Source: Candidatus Kuenenbacteria bacterium
GTDB taxonomy: Bacteria > Patescibacteriota > Patescibacteriia > UBA2591 > PGYQ01
DNA: 9,369 bases
Direction of reading: 5' to 3'
Assembly: GCA_016209005.1 (NCBI GenBank)
Contig: JACQWZ010000069.1
Coordinates: forward strand, 1 to 9,369
In this document: positions 1 to 4,510 of the stretch, piece after piece
Position numbering within the stretch: the stretch's first letter is position 1
Layout of the letters: each line of letters starts with the position of its first letter
The notes under the pieces: generated by a model
Database searches by the model: none
Told to the model about the DNA's origin: nothing
Seen by the model: the letters and a program-made list of their open reading frames with translations, nothing else
Translations under genes and position numbers: made by a program

Positions 1-84
1 GATCCATTAAAAAAAGATACAGATGGCGATGGTGTTGATGATAGCCATGAAATAAAAACAGGAATAGATCCAAAAATTAAGTGA
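1..84 (+). CDS. C-terminal end of a TSP3-repeat (Ca2+-binding) protein, partial
   Basis: Frame 1 is open from the first base and ends at TGA (82-84), giving 27 residues. They contain one thrombospondin type-3 type calcium loop, DTDGDGVDDSHE, followed by IKTG and DP, which is the usual spacing between such loops. TSP3 loops bind Ca2+ through their Asp side chains and normally occur in exported or surface proteins. The DNA resembles 763-821 at the end of the next gene, so the two are probably tandem paralogues. A terminator-like hairpin follows 6 bp after the stop. The N-terminus, any membrane anchor and the total length lie outside the window. Confidence 0.8.
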   Translation, partial: DPLKKDTDGDGVDDSHEIKTGIDPKIK

Positions 85-90
85 CAAGAG

Positions 91-119
91 ATTGGAAGTC
101 TCACTTCCAATATTTTCTT
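91..119 (+). terminator. Rho-independent terminator of the TSP3 gene
   Basis: ATTGGAAGT (91-99) pairs perfectly with ACTTCCAAT (103-111) around a CTC loop, followed by ATTTTCTT. The 9-bp stem with an imperfect T-tract just after the stop codon at 84 fits an intrinsic terminator. The stem is AT-rich for a strong one. Confidence 0.6.
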
Positions 120-200
120 CCACAGAATCGACTTCTAAATAATTTAAAAGACTTTTTAAGTTTTCATTTACCAATAGAAATTTTTTATAGAGTATTTCAT

Positions 201-228
201 TTGACAAAAGAAATATAATTAGTATACT
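201..228 (+). promoter_or_regulatory. Sigma70-type promoter for the 307-876 gene
   Basis: TTGACA (201-206) is a perfect -35 box. After a 16-bp spacer comes TATACT (223-228), five of six matches to the -10 consensus. Transcription would start near 235, leaving a leader of about 70 nt before the ATG at 307. This is the only convincing promoter I see in the window. With the terminator at 91-119 it makes the 307 gene a separate transcription unit from the gene before it. Confidence 0.65.
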
Positions 229-268
229 AAAAAAAATTTAGTAAAATAATTTAATTTTTATTTTTCTC

Positions 269-300
269 TTAATTTTTAATTTTCTAAAAGCTAAAAGCTA
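269..300. repeat. Heptamer tandem repeats before the 307 gene
   Basis: TTAATTT occurs twice in tandem (269-282). CTAAAAG then occurs twice plus CTA (284-300). Both have a 7-bp period. The tract ends 6 bp before the start codon, where a Shine-Dalgarno sequence would normally lie. Confidence 0.7.
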
Positions 301-306
301 ATTATT

Positions 307-876
307 ATGCCTGAAGAAAAAAAACAACAAGAAAATCTGGAAGATATTTTTTCTTCCATAGAAGCGACACCCAAGCAATCAAATATATTTAAGGAAATGG
401 AACTAGAAGAACTTCCCGAAGAAGAGGAAATTCCTGAAGTTGCGAAAACTTCTTCAAAATTTTTTGGACCAAATAAAAAAGTTTTTATAATTGTCGGAGG
501 CGTCATTGTAGTTATTTTAATATTTTTTGGAATATATACGATAATGCCAAAAATAAAAGCGATAAAGGAAGAAAGAGAACTGCAAGAAAAAAATATAGAC
601 ACTCAATTGCAGACAAAAATCATTGAACAATCAGCGAATATAGATTCAGATAAAGACGGTTTATCCGATAAAGAAGAAATTCAATTTAACACCAATCCTT
701 TAAAGGTAGACACAGACAACGATGGATTGTCAGACAGAGATGAAATAAAAACATGGAAAACAGATCCATTAAATCCAGACACAGATGGAGATGGAATTAA
801 TGATGGCGATGAAATAAAAAGAAAACTTAATCCAAATGGAGAAGGGACGTTGTTGGAAATATTGAAATGGCAATAG
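307..876 (+). CDS. Single-pass membrane protein with three TSP3 Ca2+-binding loops
   Basis: The product has 189 aa. Residues 1-57 are charged and Glu-rich. Residues 59-80 form one hydrophobic membrane segment (IIVGGVIVVILIFFG). Residues 82-105 are a charged, probably helical linker. Residues 113-175 hold three TSP3-type loops: DSDKDGLSDKEE (113-124), DTDNDGLSDRDE (135-146) and DTDGDGINDGDE (158-169), separated by TNP/TDP spacers. By analogy with TSP3 families the loops bind Ca2+, and the C-terminal part probably faces outwards with the N-terminus in the cytoplasm. There is no cleavable signal peptide. The ATG at 307 is the only sensible start and has no Shine-Dalgarno sequence; a good sigma70 promoter lies about 80 bp upstream. 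The final repeat resembles the gene fragment at 1-84 at DNA level. The ligand and exact role are unknown. Confidence 0.9.
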   Translation: MPEEKKQQENLEDIFSSIEATPKQSNIFKEMELEELPEEEEIPEVAKTSSKFFGPNKKVFIIVGGVIVVILIFFGIYTIMPKIKAIKEERELQEKNIDTQLQTKIIEQSANIDSDKDGLSDKEEIQFNTNPLKVDTDNDGLSDRDEIKTWKTDPLNPDTDGDGINDGDEIKRKLNPNGEGTLLEILKWQ

Positions 877-897
877 TTGGCTTAGGATTTATATTTT

Positions 898-1013
898 CAG
901 GACTTACGCAGTTTAATCAAAAAATGGCTAAAGTTAGCGAAAATTGAATTTTTGTTAATTTTTCATTTTTAGCTAATATTAGCCAAATGCACATTAATAG
1001 TGCGTAACTCCTG
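898..1013. mobile_element. 116-bp MITE-like palindromic element with 5-bp target duplication
   Basis: The left end CAGGACTTACGCA (898-910) and the right end TGCGTAACTCCTG (1001-1013) are inverted copies with one mismatch in 13. Complementarity continues inward: the left arm around ATGGCTAAAGTTAGCGAAAATT pairs with the right arm around TTTTTAGCTAATATTAGCC, so nearly the whole element folds as one imperfect hairpin. ATTTT directly flanks both ends (893-897 and 1014-1018), consistent with a 5-bp target-site duplication. There is no room for a transposase. This is the expected look of a non-autonomous element mobilised in trans; I cannot assign the parent IS family from sequence alone. Confidence 0.75.
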
Positions 1014-1066
1014 ATTTTATAGAATAAATAATAAGAAATTTTTCATTACTCTAATTTTAAAAATAA

Positions 1067-1180
1067 TTAAAAGTTAAAAGTGCAAAGTGTTAAGTTAAAG
1101 TTTTGAGTTAAAAGTTTTTAGTTATTTATAACTTTGAATTTTTAACTTTAACTTTGAACTTTTAATTTTAAACTTTTAAC
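1067..1180. repeat. Degenerate 7-bp-period array with inverted halves
   Basis: From 1067 the sequence reads as consecutive heptamers: TTAAAAG, TTAAAAG, TGCAAAG, TGTTAAG, TTAAAGT and so on. After TATTTAT (1123-1129) the second half uses the complementary type: AACTTTG, AATTTTT, AACTTTA, ACTTTGA, ACTTTTA. About 16 units can be counted. The two halves can pair into a long imperfect hairpin. It fills most of the gap between the MITE-like element and the 1249 gene; the remaining 70 bp before that gene show no clear promoter. Confidence 0.65.
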
Positions 1181-1248
1181 TATCCCAATTTTTATTTTTT
1201 ATAAATTACAGGTTACGTAATTTTATTTTTGTATTTTACGTTTATTCT

Positions 1249-2658
1249 ATGCAAGAAATGAATGAAAAAATAAATGAAATTTTATCGCCAGATAAAAAAA
1301 CAATTGAAATATCAGACGAGGATATTTACGCAATGCCAGTTAAATTTTTAGAAAAAAAACCAAAGAAAAAAAAGAACGTTTTAATTTTTGGGGCTATTTT
1401 TTTTATTATATTAATTAGCGGAGCCGTTTTTTTATTTAACAAATCAGCGAGAGAATATTTTTTTAAATCAGTTTCACAAGAAGATCAAATTAAAAAAAAC
1501 AATAATAGACAAAGTCAAAATGGAACGAATCAAAATGGTCAAAATTTAGAAATAGCCCAAACAATTAAAGCCGAAGTTAGGGATAAAAATAATCAATTCA
1601 TTAGTCGAGCTCAAGTGACATTACCTTTTGGTTTCACTGATTCTAATGAAAAAATTAAAATAATTGGTCAATATCCCGCCAAATCATATTTTGCGATAGA
1701 TCCGCGACAAGATATAATTGGAGGAATATATGTTTTTATTCCTTCTGATATTAAATTAAAAAGATCAATCACTTTGATTTTAGGATATGATGATAAAACA
1801 ATTGGCGAGTATAAAGAAAAAAATTTTAGAGTGGCTTTTTTAGAAAATGGAAAATGGAATTTTTTAGAATCTCAACAAGATATTGAAAATAATACTTTTA
1901 CTGTTGCTCTTTTAGATTTAAAAGATGTTTATACAATATTAGCGCCCAAAACAAAAGAGATTCTCACTAGTTTAGATGTTGATTTAGACATAATTAATCC
2001 AAATATTTTACCATCGACAATTGATTCTGATTTTGATGGATTAACAGACGTGGAAGAAGGATTTTATAAAACAGATCCTCAAAGAGCGGATTCAGATATA
2101 GGAGGATATCCAGATGGATGGGAAGTAATTAATTTATATAGCCCGACAGATGAAGGATTATACCCTCTTTCTAATACAGGAAAAATAAAAATTTATTCAG
2201 ATCAAACTTATAAATATAGTATTTTTTATTTAGCTGAATTTTTAGTAAATATTGTGGACAATAAAGTAATTTTTAGTCCGCCAATAGAAACAGGGGAGTC
2301 TATAATAGTGATTGTTCAAGAAAATCCAGAGAAATTAAAAAGCAAAGAATGGTATATAAAACAATTTGAAGGACAAACATTAGATGAGTCCACATTAAAA
2401 ACTTCAATGGTGGATGATATTGAAGGTGTTTGGAGTATAGATACTCAAAATTTTTATTTAGCTAAAGATGATTTGGTCTATGTTTTTTCTTATAATTCTA
2501 GTATGTTGACTCATCTTAATTTTAAAACTACTTTTAAAATGATAATAAATAGTTTTAAGTTTAATCGCGAGGGAGAGAAAGTAGAAATAAAAGTAGAGCC
2601 TGTTGAAAAAAATGGAAAATTGCCAAAAACAGAAGAAACCAATAAGATTAGCTTATAA
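1249..2658 (+). CDS. Membrane-anchored surface protein with TSP3-type repeat
   Basis: The product has 469 aa. Residues 1-43 are cytoplasm-like and end in a Lys-rich stop (KKPKKKKN). Residues 44-63 are the single membrane segment. Residues 75-104 are an Asn/Gln-rich linker. Residues 105-232 look like a beta-rich extracellular region ending in a WNFLES...VYTILAP pattern, similar to Ig-like or ZU5-type surface domains (inference). Residues 259-291 carry a TSP3-type pair, DSDFDGLTDVEE and the degenerate DSDIGGYPDGWE. Residues 311-438 form a globular C-terminal domain ending in IINSFKF, which recalls small PsbP-like lipoprotein domains; this is a weak call. The start could be the ATG at 1249 or the one at 1258; neither has a Shine-Dalgarno sequence. 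With the genes at 1-84 and 307-876 it forms a local cluster of TSP3 proteins. Its partner and function are unknown. Confidence 0.9.
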   Translation: MQEMNEKINEILSPDKKTIEISDEDIYAMPVKFLEKKPKKKKNVLIFGAIFFIILISGAVFLFNKSAREYFFKSVSQEDQIKKNNNRQSQNGTNQNGQNLEIAQTIKAEVRDKNNQFISRAQVTLPFGFTDSNEKIKIIGQYPAKSYFAIDPRQDIIGGIYVFIPSDIKLKRSITLILGYDDKTIGEYKEKNFRVAFLENGKWNFLESQQDIENNTFTVALLDLKDVYTILAPKTKEILTSLDVDLDIINPNILPSTIDSDFDGLTDVEEGFYKTDPQRADSDIGGYPDGWEVINLYSPTDEGLYPLSNTGKIKIYSDQTYKYSIFYLAEFLVNIVDNKVIFSPPIETGESIIVIVQENPEKLKSKEWYIKQFEGQTLDESTLKTSMVDDIEGVWSIDTQNFYLAKDDLVYVFSYNSSMLTHLNFKTTFKMIINSFKFNREGEKVEIKVEPVEKNGKLPKTEETNKISL

Positions 2659-2699
2659 TTTTTTAGAAATTTTTTTATCCTTTATCCTTCCGTTCCGTT

Positions 2700-2731
2700 A
2701 GCTCCATAGTCCCTCTTAGGGCTGTGGAGCT
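2700..2731. repeat. Strong hairpin after the 1249 gene (palindromic repeat or terminator)
   Basis: AGCTCCATAGTCCCT pairs with AGGGCTGTGGAGCT across a short loop, with one T-G wobble and one bulged T. It is far more GC-rich than its surroundings and lies 41 bp after the stop codon. It is followed only by CTTTAATG, not by a true T-tract, so a dispersed palindromic repeat seems somewhat likelier than a classical terminator. Confidence 0.55.
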
Positions 2732-2792
2732 TTAATGCAGTTAACCATGTAATTAATTTATTTTTTTATTTATTTTTTTAACTAAATTTTGT

Positions 2793-2972
2793 ATGAAAAA
2801 ATGCAAAAAATGCCATTGTCCCCTTGAAGGATTTATGGCAAAAATTTCTTGCTTATTCGGTTGTAAACCATCTGAAAAAAATCCAGAACTTTGTTGCAAA
2901 TGTGAGCCAAAAGAAGAAGAAAAAAAACAAGAAAACATAAAAACACAAGAACAAGAAAACACTATAAAATAG
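2793..2972 (+). CDS. 59-aa Cys-rich small protein, putative zinc-binding
   Basis: ATG at 2793 to TAG at 2970-2972 gives 59 residues starting MKKCKKCHCPLEGFMAKISC. Eight cysteines lie in the first 37 residues: C4, C7, C9, C20, C24, C34, C35 and C37, including a CxxCxC cluster at the N-terminus and a CCxC cluster at 34-37. This spacing suggests a small zinc ribbon or double zinc site. Residues 38-59 are a charged Lys/Glu/Gln tail, probably disordered. There is no signal peptide or membrane segment, so it should be cytoplasmic. The antisense frame is also open here but encodes a Ser/Phe-rich mirror of the Lys/Glu codons. The organised Cys pattern, ATG start and fit between neighbours make the + strand reading the likely gene. 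The function is unknown. Confidence 0.7.
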   Translation: MKKCKKCHCPLEGFMAKISCLFGCKPSEKNPELCCKCEPKEEEKKQENIKTQEQENTIK

Positions 2973-2984
2973 ACAAAATTTAAG

Positions 2985-3001
2985 TCTGCTAGTTGGTGGA
3001 T
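2985..3001. repeat. Degenerate copy of the CCAGCTGG palindrome
   Basis: TCTGCTAGTTGGTGGAT matches the reverse complement of the palindrome at 4361-4380 (TCCGCCAGCTGGTGGAT) at 14 of 17 positions. All three differences are C-to-T on this strand. It starts 12 bp after the stop of the small Cys-rich gene and directly abuts the heptamer tract. Confidence 0.4.
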
Positions 3002-3008
3002 GATAAAA

Positions 3009-3112
3009 TTTTCAATTTTCAATTTTCAATTTTCATTAAATTTTCAATAACCTAATTTTCAAACAAAGTTTAGAAATTGAAAATTAGAAATTTAATAGAA
3101 ATTAGAAATTAG
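3009..3112. repeat. Heptamer tandem tract with inverted second half
   Basis: TTTTC recurs at 3009, 3016, 3023 and 3030, giving nearly four copies of TTTTCAA with an exact 7-bp period. The downstream part holds the opposite-strand type: AAATTGA and AAATTAG (3074-3087), then AAATTAG twice (3099-3112). The two halves can pair as an imperfect hairpin around 3040-3070. The stretch from 3113 to 3205 has no recognisable promoter or RNA. Confidence 0.7.
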
Positions 3113-3205
3113 ACATTATTTTATCATTTATATTTGCCAGCCGATGGATTATCATTATTTTTATTGCCGGTTACTCATTATTGGTTTTTTTGTTTTTTTG
3201 TTTTT

Positions 3206-4132
3206 ATGATTTTAATAGTTGGATCTCTGGCATATGATTATGTGATGGACTTTCCAGACTCTTTTAGAAATCATATAATGCCAGAGCAATTACATATTTT
3301 AAATGTAAGTTTTGTTGTGGATAAAATGAAAAAAAATTTTGGCGGATGCGCTGGCAACATTGCTTACAACATAAAATTATTGGGAGGCGATCCAATAATT
3401 TTTTCTTGTTTGGGCGCTGATGCCCAAGATTATTTAGCGCACTTTAAAAAATATAAAATTAAAAATAAATATATAAAAATTTCTCAACGAGATAGCACAG
3501 CCAGCGCTTATATAATTACCGATAAAGATGATAATCAAATCTCCGCTTTTTATGGCAATGTTTTAAATGAAATAATAAATAAAAATATCAATGGAATAAA
3601 AGAAAAAATTAAATTAGTTTTAATTTCACCGATCAATAAAAATGTCATGCTTAAATACGCTAAAGAATGCGATGAAAATAATATTCCATTTGTTTTTGAT
3701 CCGGGTCAGCGAATTACCGAATTTAATAAAAATAAATTGCAAGAAATGATTTCTAAGGCTAAATTTATAATTGGCAATGATTATGAAATTAAATTAATGG
3801 AGCAAAAAACCGAATGGAATATTTCCGATATGTTAAATAAAGAAAAAATCATTATTATCACATTGGGAGAAAAAGGTTCAATTATAATGACTCAAAATGA
3901 AACAATCAAAATTAATTCTTATTTGCCAAAAAAAATAGAAGATCCAACTGGCGCTGGCGACGCTTATCGAGCTGGATTTTTTACCGCTTATATTGAGGGC
4001 AAGGATTTAAAAACTTGCGGGAAATACGCCAGTATAGTTGCTAGTTATGCCATAGAACACTACGGCACGCAAAATCATTTTTTTACACGAGAAGAAATTG
4101 AGGAAAAGTTAAGAAATTTTAGATTATCTTGA
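3206..4132 (+). CDS. PfkB-family carbohydrate/nucleoside kinase, adenosine-kinase-like
   Basis: The product has 308 aa, the usual size for the ribokinase/PfkB superfamily, which phosphorylates sugars or nucleosides with ATP. The N-terminal strand MILIVGSLAYDYVMDFP has the substrate-contacting Asp11. NFGGCAGNIAYN (44-55) is PfkB signature 1 (GG plus Asn). GNDYE (190-194) and TLGEKGS (219-225) are typical C-lobe motifs. DPTGAGDAYRAGFF (246-259) is signature 2, with the anion-hole GAGD and catalytic base Asp252. The frame is open upstream to a TTG at 3134, but the extra 24 residues come from a T-rich tract and precede the normal family start, so I choose the ATG at 3206. The LAYD start and the nearby adenosylhomocysteinase favour adenosine as substrate; ribokinase-like or other sugar kinase activity cannot be excluded. 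Confidence 0.9.
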   Translation: MILIVGSLAYDYVMDFPDSFRNHIMPEQLHILNVSFVVDKMKKNFGGCAGNIAYNIKLLGGDPIIFSCLGADAQDYLAHFKKYKIKNKYIKISQRDSTASAYIITDKDDNQISAFYGNVLNEIINKNINGIKEKIKLVLISPINKNVMLKYAKECDENNIPFVFDPGQRITEFNKNKLQEMISKAKFIIGNDYEIKLMEQKTEWNISDMLNKEKIIIITLGEKGSIIMTQNETIKINSYLPKKIEDPTGAGDAYRAGFFTAYIEGKDLKTCGKYASIVASYAIEHYGTQNHFFTREEIEEKLRNFRLS

Positions 4133-4153
4133 ATTACGAAACTCCTAAATTAT

Positions 4154-4278
4154 CCCCCTCCCTTGATGGGAGGGGTTCCAAATTCTCCCCCTCCCTTGAT
4201 GGGAGGGGTTAGGAGAGGGTGAGGAATAACAGAACATTTAAACACCCTCTCCTTAATCCTCCCACATCAAGGAGGAGG
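4154..4278. repeat. GC-rich palindromic repeat cluster (REP/BIME-like)
   Basis: Two identical hairpins, each an 8-bp CCCCTCCC/GGGAGGGG stem with a TTGAT loop, lie at 4155-4175 and 4188-4208. GGAGAGGGTG (4212-4221) then pairs perfectly with CACCCTCTCC (4243-4252) across a 21-nt loop, and the outer flank (4253-4278) is an imperfect inverted copy of the second hairpin unit. The block is strikingly GC-rich for this genome. A short + strand open frame across it (4219-4446) is a by-product of the repeats. Confidence 0.7.
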
Positions 4279-4360
4279 AAAATAAGGTATTTTGTAAATA
4301 TCAAAGAAATTACAGAAAATTTAGGAAAGTTTAATTTAATCTATTTGAGATTATTTCTTA

Positions 4361-4380
4361 AATCCACCAGCTGGCGGATT
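4361..4380. repeat. 20-bp CCAGCTGG palindrome
   Basis: AATCCACCAGCTGGCGGATT is a full palindrome except for one A/G pair position. It has no T-tract and lies 130 bp before the next gene, so a dispersed palindromic repeat is the best call. A decayed copy lies at 2985-3001. Confidence 0.6.
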
Positions 4381-4388
4381 CCGCATTT

Positions 4389-4419
4389 ATCCCTCACTAA
4401 ATTTATTTTAGTGAGGGAT
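4389..4419. repeat. Perfect 13-bp-stem hairpin
   Basis: ATCCCTCACTAAA (4389-4401) pairs perfectly with TTTAGTGAGGGAT (4407-4419) around the loop TTTAT. TTAGAAGG follows, not a T-tract, so it is probably a palindromic repeat and not a terminator. It lies in the same gene-free stretch as four other palindromes. Confidence 0.6.
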
Positions 4420-4429
4420 TTAGAAGGTC

Positions 4430-4450
4430 GAACCTCCAAACATTGATTTT
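4430..4450. repeat. Shared upstream element, copy 1
   Basis: These 21 bp, ending AACCTCCAAACATTGATTTT, recur without mismatch at 8196-8216. One copy therefore lies upstream of each zinc-ribbon gene, 60 bp before the ATG here and 23 bp before it in the second case. The upstream AGGT/ACCT half-palindrome is weak in this copy but a perfect hairpin in the second. The shared position could mean co-regulation, but a related palindrome inside the coding sequence at 6295-6311 suggests a mobile repeat family. Confidence 0.6.
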
Positions 4451-4459
4451 ATTTTCCTC

Positions 4460-4488
4460 GTAGAGACGAGGCAATGCCTCGTCTCTAC
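4460..4488. repeat. Perfect 29-bp palindrome (GTAGAGACG type)
   Basis: GTAGAGACGAGGCA (4460-4473) and TGCCTCGTCTCTAC (4475-4488) are perfect inverted copies around a single A. Palindromes with GTAGAGACG...CGTCTCTAC ends are, from memory, a dispersed repeat type in several phyla including Cyanobacteria. It ends 22 bp before the start codon at 4511, so any transcript starting upstream would carry the hairpin in its leader. Confidence 0.7.
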
Positions 4489-4510
4489 AACATTATTATA
4501 AATATTTTTT

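Noticed and set aside
7..207. Minus-strand open frame of 66 codons
   Set aside because: It starts at TTG inside the sigma70 -35 region, and its second half is the antisense of the TSP3 end at 1-84. It also runs through the terminator hairpin.
2700..2731. Classical intrinsic terminator
   Set aside because: The hairpin is strong, but only CTTTAATG follows, so it is listed as a palindromic repeat with terminator as an alternative.
2753..3022. Minus-strand open frame of 89 codons
   Set aside because: It is the Ser/Phe-rich mirror of the Lys/Glu-rich 59-aa Cys protein and crosses the TTTTCAA repeat.
3134..3205. Upstream extension of the PfkB kinase from TTG
   Set aside because: The added residues are Phe-rich from a T-tract and precede the normal family start MILIVGSLAYD.
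4154..4278. CRISPR array
   Set aside because: There are only two direct copies of the hairpin unit, spaced by about 8 bp, without regular unique spacers and with no cas genes.
4219..4446. + strand open frame of 75 codons
   Set aside because: It lies entirely on palindromic repeats and has low-complexity, repeat-derived peptide content.
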